Below, piece by piece: positions 42,128-50,952 of a DNA stretch of 64,000 nucleotides. The stretch lies in the NCBI RefSeq assembly GCF_000427905.1, contig NZ_ATYX01000007.1, forward strand, positions 1-64,000. Direction: 5' to 3'. Position numbers and translations under genes: made by a program. Below the pieces are notes generated by a model. That model made no database searches and was not told the DNA's origin. It worked only from the letters and a program-made list of their open reading frames with translations. Position 1 is the first letter of the stretch. The number at the start of each line of letters is the position of its first letter. The stretch comes from Thermocrispum agreste DSM 44070 (GTDB lineage: Bacteria > Actinomycetota > Actinomycetes > Mycobacteriales > Pseudonocardiaceae).

Positions 42128-43105
42128 TCAGGCCGATCCGGACTGCGCCGCGCCCTGTCCGTACGGGACGATGCCGGAGATGGTGGTCCCGTTCGACGAC
42201 GAATCGATGCGCACCTGCCCACCGACCGCGGCGATCCGCGAGCGCAGATTGAGCAGGCCGGACTTCAGTGCCGCGTCGGTGAACCCGGGGCCGTTGTCGG
42301 CGACGGCGAATTCCAGCCCGTGTGCGCCGTCGCGCACGGTGACCCGGATGGTGGCCCCCGGCGCGTGCTTGTGTGCGTTGTTCACCGCCTCCAAGCAGGC
42401 GAAGTACACCGCGGCCTCGACCGCGGACGAGTACGTGCGGCGCAACTGGCTGATGTCCAGCGACACGTCCGAGTGCTCGGCCAGCTCCGCCTCCAGGCCC
42501 GCGGCCAGGCCGCCGGAGGCCAGCGCCAGCGGCAGCACCCCTGCCGCGGTGTCGATCAGCACCCGCTCCGCGGTGTCCAGCCGGGTCAGCAGGTTGGGCA
42601 ACCGCTCATGGATGGCGTCGGCGGAATGCTCGGCCAGCGCCATCATCATGCGCAGCGACACCAGATGGTGCTGGGCGCCGTCGTGCAGGTCGCGCTCCAG
42701 CGCGCGGCGTTCCTGCTCCATCTCCACCGTGACTCGCCAGCGGTGGTCGAGCAGTTCGCGGGCCGCGAGGTCACCGGCCCGGCGATAGTGTTCGGTCTCC
42801 ACCGCGAGCCGGACTGCCAGCATGGGCGCGCCGAGCGCTTCGATCAGCGTCGACAGCGGACCGATGTCGTCCGGCGACAGGGAGATCGCCCCCTGCGGCA
42901 CTCCCCCGAACTCCACGTCGTAACGCGCCCACTGCCCGGCACCGAGGCCCCACCGGAAGTGCTGGCCGGCGACGCTGACCACGCACCCGGTCGCCTCGAC
43001 CGCCGTGCCGACGACGGCTGCCAGCTCCTCCGGGTTCGGCGCCCCCGACAGGCGCGACAAGTAGGCGGCCAGCGCCTCGGTCGCGTACCTGTCCCTGCAT
43101 CGCAC
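42128..43105 (-). CDS. sensor histidine kinase (NarL-partner class)
   Basis: A 325-residue cytoplasmic kinase; GTG at 43105 is the best inner start, although no clear ribosome site precedes it. Residues 1-120 form a GAF-like sensor region without membrane helices. HisKA_3 follows with the acceptor His in ERDLHDGAQHHLVSLRMMMA, then the HATPase N box LEAVNNAHKHAPG and G1 box VADNGPGFTDAALKSGLLNLRSRIAAVGG. All catalytic elements are intact, unlike the kinase-like proteins at 34-37 kb. It begins 62 bases after the SARP-AAA gene on the same strand. No response regulator adjoins it; the one at 34742 is a possible partner. Confidence 0.9.
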   Translation of the reverse strand: MRCRDRYATEALAAYLSRLSGAPNPEELAAVVGTAVEATGCVVSVAGQHFRWGLGAGQWARYDVEFGGVPQGAISLSPDDIGPLSTLIEALGAPMLAVRLAVETEHYRRAGDLAARELLDHRWRVTVEMEQERRALERDLHDGAQHHLVSLRMMMALAEHSADAIHERLPNLLTRLDTAERVLIDTAAGVLPLALASGGLAAGLEAELAEHSDVSLDISQLRRTYSSAVEAAVYFACLEAVNNAHKHAPGATIRVTVRDGAHGLEFAVADNGPGFTDAALKSGLLNLRSRIAAVGGQVRIDSSSNGTTISGIVPYGQGAAQSGSA

Positions 43106-43167
43106 CGACCGATCGTAACCAGGCCGGCCGTCACCGGTCGGTGCCCAAGGGGCCGCGGCCCGGCGGC

Positions 43168-45405
43168 TCAAGCCGCCTCGATGCCCGCCGACCGGCGCAG
43201 CATCCCGAGCAGCTTCCGCATGTCGGCCTCGTCCACCGGATCGGTCGCCACGTCGACGGCCTGCTCGGCCAGCTTCAACGGATTCCTGCCCAGCCTGGTC
43301 AGCACCCGCACCAGCTCGGGAAGCAGCACGGCACGCTGCTCCGGGGTCGCCGCCTCGCTGTCCAGGGCCCGTTGCACCAGGTCCGCGGCGAGCAACGGCT
43401 CACGGCCGGACAGCTCCTTGCGATGATCGACCAGCCAGGCCACCGTCCACGCGTCCGCGGGCGCGGTCACCGCGGCCAGCTGGTGCGCGACCACCTCGAT
43501 CGGGCATCCGCTGCCGGACAGCGCTTCGGCCGCCCGGCGGTGCGCCACCGTGCGCGCCGCCTCGGACCACCGCTGGTACAGCGCTTCCCGCTGCAGCGGA
43601 TGCCGGAAGGTGACCGCGTCCTCGGCCGGTTCCAGGATTCCTGCGGCGATGGCGGCCGCCACGTGCTCGGCGACCTCGAGCGGCGCGGCGTCGGCCACCG
43701 CGAGCAGGTGGCTCACCGCGAATTCCTGCCCGAGCAGGGCCGCCGTCGACAGCAGTCGGAGCGTCTCCGGCACGACGAACTGCAACGTCCGGTCGACGAT
43801 CGCCTGCATCCTCCGCGACAGACCTGGCTCCTCGGCGTCCACGTCGGCCACGCCGTCGGAAATGTGCAGGACGCCGCGCCGGAGCAGATCTTCGGCCATC
43901 GCGGTGGCGAACAGCGGGTTGCCGACGGCCCGCCGCAGCACCGAACGCAAGGTGGCGCCGGCCCGCGCGTCCAGCATGTCCTCGACGAGCCCGACCACGT
44001 CGTCGTCGCAGAGCCGGGACAGCTCGACGACGTCGGCACCGCGAGCCCGCAGACAGCGCTTCACCGTGGCCAGATCGGACCTGCCGTGGCCCGAGGATGC
44101 CGCCGCGACGAGCAGCAGCGGCAACTGGCGGGTGCTCGAAGCCAGGCGCTGCCACACGACCACGCTGGCCTCGTCCGACCAGTGCATGTCGTCGACCACC
44201 ACCGCCAGCGGCCCTCGCGAGCACGCTTCGCGGACGAAGTCGACGAGGTGATCGGCGGCGGTCTCCAGCACGTCGTCGTCGACGTCAGCGGGAACGTCGA
44301 GCACCCCCGCATCGGGGCCGAAGCACGCGGTGATGGTCCGCAGCGGCTGATTCCGGTGCGCCGGATCGGCCACCGCCCACGCCAGCTGGAAGCCCCCGCG
44401 ACCGGCTGCGGCCAGCGCAGCACCCAGCAGGGCGGACTTGCCCGCCCCGGGCTCTCCTTCGACGAACAGCACCCCGCCGCGGCCGGCCAGCAGATCGGTG
44501 ATCAGCTCGTCGAAGTGGGCCAGCTCGTCGTCCCTACCGCGCAGGCGAACGCCGTGGCCTGCGGCTTTGCACCGGGCCGGGGGCGTCACGCAGAGCCAGC
44601 CGGTGTGCCGCGCGACGGGGTGCGCACCGGAACCGGTGAGCAGTTTCCGGTGCAGGGCGTGCAGTGTGTCGGAAGGTTCGACCCCGAGTTCGGCGCGCAG
44701 GACACGGTGCGCGGTGTAGTACACCTCGAGCGCTTCCCCGGTGCGGCCGTCCCGATGCAGTGCCTGCATCAGCGCCGCGTACAGCGATTCCCGCAACGGA
44801 TGTCGCTCGGTCAGCTCGGTCAGCTCGGGGATCAGCTCACGGTGCCCACCGAGCGTCAGCATCAGCTCGGCGCGCAGCTCGAGCGCACTCAGCCGCAGCT
44901 CTTCCAGCCGGGCGCGCTCCCGCTCGGCGAACGGGCCGGGCACGCCGAGCAGTGCGTCCCCCGACCAATCGGCCAGCGCCTCGTCGACCAACGACAATGC
45001 CATCTCGGGACGGCCGCGGGCCACGGTGCGGGCCTGCGCGACAGCCTGCTCGAACCGGGCCACGTCGACCGCGTCCCTGTCCACGACGAGGCGATACCTG
45101 CCCTGCTGGGACGCGAGCACTTCCGTCGGGTCCACCGGAGCCCCGGTCGAGCGCAACGCGCGACGCAGCCCGCTGACGTAGGTGTGCAGGCTGCCACGCG
45201 CGCTGGCCGGCGGCGCACCTCCCCACACCCCGTCGAGCAGCTCCGCCACGGTGACCCAGCTGCCGGACCGGCCCACCCCACGGCCGGCCAGGATGGCGAA
45301 CACCGCCACCTGCCGCGCCTGCCCGAGTGCGACCTCGACCCCGTCCAGCCACGCCCGTGGCTGGCCGAGCAGCTGCACCCGTAGGCCGGAGACGTCCTTG
45401 GGCAC
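43168..45405 (-). CDS. SARP-type regulator with AAA ATPase domain (AfsR-like) 1
   Basis: A 745-residue regulator; GTG at 45405 after GGAGG. The N-terminal winged helix (VQLLGQPRAWLDGVEVALGQARQVAVFAILA to RRALRSTG) is followed by the BTAD domain (VDVARFEQAVAQAR to LHALHRKLL, to about residue 250). A STAND/AAA module follows: Walker A VEGEPGAGKSALLG, Walker B LAVVVDDMHWSD. The region after about 480 is a helical arm; no TPR array is present. This is the domain order of AfsR/LAL-type activators, which bind direct repeats upstream of target promoters in response to ATP. Its target may lie in this region; no antibiotic cluster is visible. Confidence 0.9.
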   Translation of the reverse strand: MPKDVSGLRVQLLGQPRAWLDGVEVALGQARQVAVFAILAGRGVGRSGSWVTVAELLDGVWGGAPPASARGSLHTYVSGLRRALRSTGAPVDPTEVLASQQGRYRLVVDRDAVDVARFEQAVAQARTVARGRPEMALSLVDEALADWSGDALLGVPGPFAERERARLEELRLSALELRAELMLTLGGHRELIPELTELTERHPLRESLYAALMQALHRDGRTGEALEVYYTAHRVLRAELGVEPSDTLHALHRKLLTGSGAHPVARHTGWLCVTPPARCKAAGHGVRLRGRDDELAHFDELITDLLAGRGGVLFVEGEPGAGKSALLGAALAAAGRGGFQLAWAVADPAHRNQPLRTITACFGPDAGVLDVPADVDDDVLETAADHLVDFVREACSRGPLAVVVDDMHWSDEASVVVWQRLASSTRQLPLLLVAAASSGHGRSDLATVKRCLRARGADVVELSRLCDDDVVGLVEDMLDARAGATLRSVLRRAVGNPLFATAMAEDLLRRGVLHISDGVADVDAEEPGLSRRMQAIVDRTLQFVVPETLRLLSTAALLGQEFAVSHLLAVADAAPLEVAEHVAAAIAAGILEPAEDAVTFRHPLQREALYQRWSEAARTVAHRRAAEALSGSGCPIEVVAHQLAAVTAPADAWTVAWLVDHRKELSGREPLLAADLVQRALDSEAATPEQRAVLLPELVRVLTRLGRNPLKLAEQAVDVATDPVDEADMRKLLGMLRRSAGIEAA

Positions 45406-45645
45406 GTCGACAAACCTCCGAGACTGCCCGCACGGCTCAGCCGCGCTCCCGGCGCTTACCTTCCGGGCAGGCACCGGTCGCCGACGTCCCGGCCTGACGG
45501 GACCGCAGTCGGCACACCATCCCGCGGTGCGAGCACTCCCCGTCGTCACGTCAGGACGCCCTCACGCGTTTCCCGGCGCTCTCCCTGCCGCACCTTCGCG
45601 GCCACCTGCCTGTCAGCAAGTGCACGGATGCGCGCCGGAATTGGT

Positions 45646-47799
45646 TCATTGCGTGCCGACCGGAATCTTCCGGACAGGGTGGACGACGCCCCCTGCGGCC
45701 TGCAGGCGCGCACTCGGCAAGGCGCCGACGCCAGCGAGCCCGCGGGAGGGCAACAGGATCCTGGTCAGCGCGGCCAGCATCGCCGCGCGCTGCGCCTCGG
45801 TGGCGAACGGCTGCCGGATCGTCCTGGTGAGCAGCTCGGTGGCCAGCGACGGAGCGGACGCACCGAGTTCGGCGACCGACGCCAGCAGCCAATCGGGCAC
45901 CCAGTCCTTGACCAGCGCACCCGGCGCCTTCAGCAGCAGCTTCCCAACCAGCTCGGCGGCCATGCCCGCCCTGGCCAGCCGCGCGGCCAGTTCCTCGTGG
46001 AGCACGGACCGGACGCTCTGCGGTGTCCTGCTCGCGAACGCCTCGCGGACCACCGGGATCCGGAACCGCATCACGTCGCCGTCGGCATCGATCACCCCGG
46101 CCGTCGTCGCCTCGTCGATCGCCTCGGTCAGCACACCGGGGGCCGCGTCCAGCGCCACCGCCAGCGCCGCGCGCGGCACCGAACCGCCCAGCAGCGCGGC
46201 CGTCGCCAGCATTCGCATGGTCGGTGCGGACAGCACGGAGTACTGGGCGGTGATCAGTTCCACCAGCGCCTGGCACCCCGGGGCAGAGACGGGCCCGGTC
46301 TCGTGGTCTCGGCCGCCGAGCCGGGCGTGTCCGTCGACGGCCAGGAAGCTGCGGGCGTAACCCGGGATCCCGCCGGTGAGCCGGTGCGCCGTGGCCACCG
46401 CGTCGGGCGTCAGCGCGCGGCCGAGCATCGCGCTGCCCAGCTCGTGCAGTTCGCCGGGGGACAGCGGACCGAGTTCGATGCAGCCACCGCCGGCGCGGAT
46501 CCGCCGGACCACGCGCTGGAGCTCCGCGCCGCGCGGGTACGGACGGGCGCCGAGGACCACCAGCAAGGGCAGGCCGGCCGCGGCGTCCAGCACGTCGCGC
46601 AGGTCCCGGACGATCCGATCGCGCGCCCAGTGGCAGTCGTCGGCCACGATCACCGTGGGCGCCTGCGCGGCCAGCGCCAGCACGGCGGACTTGCACCGGT
46701 CGAGCTGGTGGAGACCGTCGACCACCCCCGCCGTGGCGTTGGCTTCGGCGGCCGTGCACACCAGGTCGACCGACGTCATCGCGGCGAGTTCGTCGGTGGC
46801 CGACCACAGGACGGTGTGCCCTGCCGCGCGTGCCGCGGCGACCGTCTCCAGCAGCAGGGCGGTCTTGCCCGTTCCCGGACCACCCTCGACCAGGAGGCTG
46901 CCGCCCCGTCCCCGGCCCACCGCGGCCAGAGCCTGCCCGATCCGCTCACGTTCGGCGGCCCGCCCGACGAAGGGCTGCGCCCTGGGCGGCAGCTGCACCT
47001 GTCGACGTGCACCGGGGCCGCACGTCCGCGGCGACGGCCGTTCCCCCGCCTTGATGCGCTCGTACACCTCCGTCAAGGCACGCCCGGGTTCGATTCCCGC
47101 CGCGTCGGCGATCAACTGCTTCGCCTGCCGGTACACCGCCAACGCGTCGTCCGCGTGCCCGCCCTGCCACATGGCGAGCATCAGCAGGCGGTGCATGTTC
47201 TCCCGCAGCGGGTGGTCGCACACCAGCTCCGCCAGCTCGGCGACGACCTCCTCGTGTCGGCCGTCCGCCAGCCGCAGCTCGGCGTGCCGTTCGACAGCGC
47301 TCAGCCACAGTTCGGTCAGCCGCGCGCGCTGGGTGGCGGCGGCCGGACCGGGGACCCCGGCCAGCGGCTCGTCCTGCCAGATCGCCAACGCCTCGCCCAG
47401 CGCCTTGCGTTCGCCGTCGGTGTCGCGCAGGCTCCCGCATCGCCTGGCGTCCTCGAGCAGCCGGGTGAACTGGAAGACGTCGATCCGCTCCGCCGGAACG
47501 GTCAAGCAGTAGCCCGCCCTGCTCGCGGTCAGCACCGGCTGACCGGACGGCGCGGGGATCTTGTCAAGAACGCGCCGCAACGCGGAAATGTGCGTGTACA
47601 CGCTGCCGGTCACCTTTGCCGGCGCGTCGTCGCCCCAGACAGCCGCGACGAGCTCGTCACGGGGGACGACCTGGCCAGGACGAAGGGCCAGCGCGGCGAA
47701 GACCGCCCGGCGCTGGGCAGGCCCGATCGCAACGTCGGATCCGGGCAGTTGAATGCGCGGCACCCCGACGAGTCGCACCTGGTACTGGTCGCTGACCAT
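45646..47799 (-). CDS. SARP-type regulator with AAA ATPase domain (AfsR-like) 2
   Basis: A 717-residue paralogue of the regulator at 43168; ATG at 47799 gives the family start MVSDQYQVRLVGVPRIQLPG. The winged helix covers about 5-95, BTAD 100-245 (RIDVFQFTRLLEDARR to RALTEVYERIKAG), then AAA with Walker A VEGGPGTGKTALLL and Walker B VIVADDCHWARD. A C-terminal helical region follows without TPRs. It is 240 bases upstream of the first copy on the same strand. Tandem SARP-AAA genes are unusual and suggest either duplication with divided targets or hetero-oligomer formation. Confidence 0.9.
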   Translation of the reverse strand: MVSDQYQVRLVGVPRIQLPGSDVAIGPAQRRAVFAALALRPGQVVPRDELVAAVWGDDAPAKVTGSVYTHISALRRVLDKIPAPSGQPVLTASRAGYCLTVPAERIDVFQFTRLLEDARRCGSLRDTDGERKALGEALAIWQDEPLAGVPGPAAATQRARLTELWLSAVERHAELRLADGRHEEVVAELAELVCDHPLRENMHRLLMLAMWQGGHADDALAVYRQAKQLIADAAGIEPGRALTEVYERIKAGERPSPRTCGPGARRQVQLPPRAQPFVGRAAERERIGQALAAVGRGRGGSLLVEGGPGTGKTALLLETVAAARAAGHTVLWSATDELAAMTSVDLVCTAAEANATAGVVDGLHQLDRCKSAVLALAAQAPTVIVADDCHWARDRIVRDLRDVLDAAAGLPLLVVLGARPYPRGAELQRVVRRIRAGGGCIELGPLSPGELHELGSAMLGRALTPDAVATAHRLTGGIPGYARSFLAVDGHARLGGRDHETGPVSAPGCQALVELITAQYSVLSAPTMRMLATAALLGGSVPRAALAVALDAAPGVLTEAIDEATTAGVIDADGDVMRFRIPVVREAFASRTPQSVRSVLHEELAARLARAGMAAELVGKLLLKAPGALVKDWVPDWLLASVAELGASAPSLATELLTRTIRQPFATEAQRAAMLAALTRILLPSRGLAGVGALPSARLQAAGGVVHPVRKIPVGTQ

Positions 47800-48092
47800 G
47801 GGATCCGTCCCAGTCGTCCCTGCGTTGAGCGCTACCAGAACCGTCACGGCCTCGGTGCGGCCGGGCGTTCACGGCGCCGCCCTAGGATATGCCCGAATCA
47901 GTGTGGGACTCAACCCGTCTTTGTGGGAATCACGTGGGTTAGCGTTGGTTTACTACGCGGTCCGATACCGGCGCACGACTTATGGGCAGTGCCACCGCAT
48001 GCTCGGGCAACCCGCGCGGCGTGGCGTAGCGCGACCGTGGGGTCGCTGGTTGACTGAGGCTCCTAGCCGGCGAATCGCACTCGGAGACCGCT

Positions 48093-48464
48093 GTGGAAGA
48101 GGCAACGCACGTGTGGACTGGCGAGGCATTGCATCGCATGGCCTCCGACGGCAGGCTCGTGCTGTCCGCCGAGGCGGCAGCCAAGGCGCTCACCAGTATC
48201 GAGCACACGCTGGCCACCGTGCACAGCTACCTCCACGACCTGCATCAGGCACGCGAGAACGGGCCGAGCGGGTTCACCGAGGGCCGGCTCGACCAGCAGG
48301 TCATCGATCTGTACATCTCGGAGATGGCCCAGCCGGGCAGGCTGGCCCACCTGCTCGACGAACTGGCCAAGTTCGCCGCGGCGCTGCGGCTCGTCGCCAC
48401 CACGTCACCGGCCACCGAGGCGGCACCGACGAATCGAGCATGCCCCGGGTCCGGTTCCGCCTGA
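48093..48464 (+). CDS. small helical protein of unknown function
   Basis: A 123-residue protein; GTG at 48093 with GGAG seven bases upstream. Almost all of residues 15-100 are predicted helix (AEAAAKALTSIEHTLATVHSYLHDLHQAR, RLDQQVIDLYISEMAQPGRLAHLLDELAKFAAALRLV), with a short disordered tail. The helix-turn-helix hairpin shape resembles WXG100/EspC-like small proteins, but the W-x-G motif is absent, so that is only a resemblance. It is divergent from the SARP-AAA genes and precedes a LuxR regulator. Confidence 0.6.
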   Translation: MEEATHVWTGEALHRMASDGRLVLSAEAAAKALTSIEHTLATVHSYLHDLHQARENGPSGFTEGRLDQQVIDLYISEMAQPGRLAHLLDELAKFAAALRLVATTSPATEAAPTNRACPGSGSA

Positions 48465-48747
48465 CCGGGCGGCCCCGCACACGCTGCGAACCGGGCCGAG
48501 CTCGCCCGGCACCACAAAGCTGAGAATTGGTCGAGACCATTTCGGTTCCCGTCTTGAGCCAGCTCCCACCCGTCTACCAGCAAAAACAACGGCGAAGACG
48601 GTACCGGCGACATCGCGTGGGGACCACGCGGGAGCGCACGTTGAGATTTGCTGAAGCGGGCCCGCCCATTCTGCTGGCGTTCCACCCTGTGTGCTCACCC
48701 CCGCACGGTGAGCAGCGTTGACACCAAGCTTGTGACGCGGAGGGCAT

Positions 48748-49392
48748 GTGAGCGACGCGAAACTGGAGGCTCCGATCCGGGTGGCGGTGTGCGCGCCCGA
48801 CCCGGTGACGGAAGCCGGCCTGACCAACCAGATCAGCAGCCAGGCCCACTTGCAGCTGGTTCCGTGGTCCGGCCGCGCAGGCGCCGACGTGCTGGTGTTC
48901 TGCGCCGGCGACCTGGCCGCCAACCGCGGAATCCTGACGTTGCGGCGGCTGGCGTCCGAGGTCAGCAAGCCGGTCGTGCTGGTGATCGACAAGATCGACG
49001 AGAAGGACCTGATGTCGGCGATCTCCTGCCGGGTGGTCGCCGTGCTGCCACGGGTGGCCACCACCGGCGAGCGGCTCGCGCACGCGGTGCGCACGGCGGC
49101 GTCCGGCGGCGGCGTGCTGCCACCGCACATGGTGGGAGACCTGCTCAAGCATCTGGAGCGCCTGCAGCGCGAGGTGCTGGACCCGATCGGCGCCAACAGC
49201 GCGAAGCTGACCACGCGCGAGATCGAGGTGCTCCGGCTGCTGGCAGACGGCTACGACACGGCCGAGATCGCCGAGAAGATGTGCTACTCCGAGCGGAGCG
49301 TGAAACACATCATCCAGGGCGTGACGCAGCGGTTGAACCTGCGGAACCGTCCGCACGCGGTGGCCTACGCGCTGCGCGCGGGCATGATCTGA
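48748..49392 (+). CDS. LuxR-type regulator with degenerate receiver
   Basis: A 214-residue protein; GTG at 48748 with GGAGGG five bases upstream. The C-terminal LuxR helix-turn-helix is complete (LTTREIEVLRLLADGYDTAEIAEKMCYSERSVKHIIQGVTQRLNL). The N-terminal domain keeps receiver-like strands (RVAVCAPDPVTEAGL, KPVVLVIDKIDE) but the phospho-acceptor position reads ADVLVFCAGDL, with no Asp at the strand-3 end, and the acidic pair is reduced. It is therefore an atypical, probably phosphorylation-independent regulator that may sense a ligand or protein partner. Confidence 0.85.
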   Translation: MSDAKLEAPIRVAVCAPDPVTEAGLTNQISSQAHLQLVPWSGRAGADVLVFCAGDLAANRGILTLRRLASEVSKPVVLVIDKIDEKDLMSAISCRVVAVLPRVATTGERLAHAVRTAASGGGVLPPHMVGDLLKHLERLQREVLDPIGANSAKLTTREIEVLRLLADGYDTAEIAEKMCYSERSVKHIIQGVTQRLNLRNRPHAVAYALRAGMI

Positions 49393-50068
49393 GCGGAAGC
49401 AGCCCCACTCGCCGTTCTCCCCGACCGTACCGCTGCGGCTACTCGGCCGATCATCCCGCCGGGCCGTCCCGACCACGGTGCCGGACGAGCTGGCCGCGCG
49501 CTGGGACGACCGTTCACCGCGACTGCAGGCTTGGCGAAGTCGCTCTCACGCCGCCACTCCCTCGGACCCGGCACACCCGCTCACCCGGTGGTGCGCCGCC
49601 GATCATCGACCAGGCAATTCCTTGTTCAGCACCTGGAGAATCGGCGACAGAGACTGACCACCCCGGATATCGTCCCGATCGGGTCACAATTCGTGCCTCG
49701 TTCCGGCGGATATTCTGCGTTCCGCCGGACATTCTGCGATCCCACGGTGGAGTCAAGTCGGTCACGACTTGCTCCGCCGTCGTCCTTTTCTTGAAACCTG
49801 TTCACGTATTTCCCTGTCGGGCAAGTGCGCGCGTCCTCCCGGGCAATCACAACCGTTCCGTATGCCTCACCCGGACGCCGCCACCTGCGGTTTTGCCGGA
49901 GGTGGGGGTTATCCCTACCAATCGGTTCGGGACACCCCTGAAACATCGCGGGACGCCACCCAAGAAATAGAGGGACAGACCGCACGACGGCCGCCGGAAA
50001 AAGAACCATCATCGCTTTCAGCTTCAAGGAAACGTTCCCCCTGCGACGACATCCGAAAGGCTCCCGCG
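49393..50068. promoter_or_regulatory. long upstream region of the ECF sigma gene with tandem 19-bp repeats
   Basis: A 676-base region with no supported gene. Two head-to-tail 19-bp repeats, GTTCCGGCGGATATTCTGC (49700-49718) and GTTCCGCCGGACATTCTGC (49719-49737), differ at two positions. A TGAAACC box near 49793 followed by CGT/GTC-like sequence about 17 bases later resembles ECF-sigma promoters and could be autoregulatory; this is weak. The region from 49600 is lower in GC than its surroundings. Confidence 0.5.
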
Positions 50069-50584
50069 ATGACCGGCACCGACATCAACCAGGTGATCAA
50101 GGAACACGGCCCCGCGCTGCTGGCATATGCCATCCGGCTCACCGGCGGCGACCGCCACCTCGCCGAGGACGTGCTGCAGGAGACCTGGTTGCGGGCCTGG
50201 AAGAACGCCGACCGGCTGACCGAGGAGCTGGGCTCCATCCGCGGCTGGCTGCGCCGGATCGCCCACAACGTGGCCATCGACCTGCACCGCAGCCGTAAGG
50301 CCCGGCCGACCGAGGTCAACCTGTCCGACCCGATGCTGCACAACGCGGCGACCGTCGCCGACCCGACCGATCTGATCGACACCAGGATCGACCTGGACGA
50401 GGCGCTGGAGAAGCTGTCCCCGTCGCACCGCACCACCGTCAAGAAGATCTACTTCGAAGACCGCACCACCGCCACCGCCGCGTCCATGCTCGGCATTCCG
50501 GCGGGCACGGTGAAAAGCCGCATTCACAACGCGCTGAACAATCTGCGCGCGGCGATGGCGGTGCCCAGCAGCCAGGCGGCCTGA
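50069..50584 (+). CDS. ECF-type RNA polymerase sigma factor
   Basis: A 171-residue sigma-70-family factor; ATG at 50069 with AAAGG nine bases upstream. Region 2 is seen in ALLAYAIRLTGGDRHLAEDVLQETWLRAWKNADRL and GSIRGWLRRIAHNVAIDLHRSRK; region 4 in LEKLSPSHRTTVKKIYFEDRTTATAASMLGIPAGTVKSRIHNALNNLRAAM. It resembles the SigL/SigK-type subgroup. Those usually have a zinc-binding or membrane anti-sigma gene directly downstream, but here a terminator follows, so no anti-sigma is encoded with it. Regulation may rest on the long upstream region or a distant anti-sigma. Confidence 0.93.
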   Translation: MTGTDINQVIKEHGPALLAYAIRLTGGDRHLAEDVLQETWLRAWKNADRLTEELGSIRGWLRRIAHNVAIDLHRSRKARPTEVNLSDPMLHNAATVADPTDLIDTRIDLDEALEKLSPSHRTTVKKIYFEDRTTATAASMLGIPAGTVKSRIHNALNNLRAAMAVPSSQAA

Positions 50585-50636
50585 ACCGGACGGCCACCGC
50601 CAGCGGGTCTGCACTCGCAGGCGCACTCCGCAATTG

Positions 50637-50680
50637 CCCACTGCAGGCGATCCCGACCCCGCCTGCAGTGGGTTTTCGTT
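50637..50680 (+). terminator. intrinsic terminator after the sigma factor
   Basis: CCCACTGCAGGC (50637-50648) pairs perfectly with GCCTGCAGTGGG (50661-50672), followed by TTTTCGTTTT. A classical Rho-independent terminator; it separates the sigma gene from the M23 peptidase gene. Confidence 0.88.
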
Positions 50681-50952
50681 TTCCGGCCGGACGGCAGCCG
50701 AATCCGCGCACCGCGGCCGGCCGGGCGTCGCCCGGCCGCGCCCGGTCCACCGCTTCGGACCATCGCCGGACACAGTCGGAAAATCACCACCCGTCGCACA
50801 CCGGTTGCCGGCGCCGCCAAATGAACCGGGACATGAACGCTTCTCGTGAAGTGATCGCGGACACAGCGGGCCGTCGCTGCCTACGACTCACGTACCGAAC
50901 GCGCGACAGCCCAGCGCATTCCGTTCCCGGTGTCACGGAAAGGAGCGCCGTC

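Noticed and set aside
42128-47799. Pathway-specific activators of a local antibiotic gene cluster
   Set aside because: SARP-AAA proteins often regulate such clusters, but no polyketide, peptide or other biosynthetic core genes lie in the window.
48093-48464. WXG100/ESX substrate
   Set aside because: The protein is a small helical hairpin, but there is no W-x-G motif and no ESX gene nearby.
50680-50950. c-di-AMP (ydaO-type) riboswitch upstream of the M23 peptidase
   Set aside because: Such riboswitches often precede actinobacterial wall hydrolases, but the conserved core blocks of the motif could not be found here.
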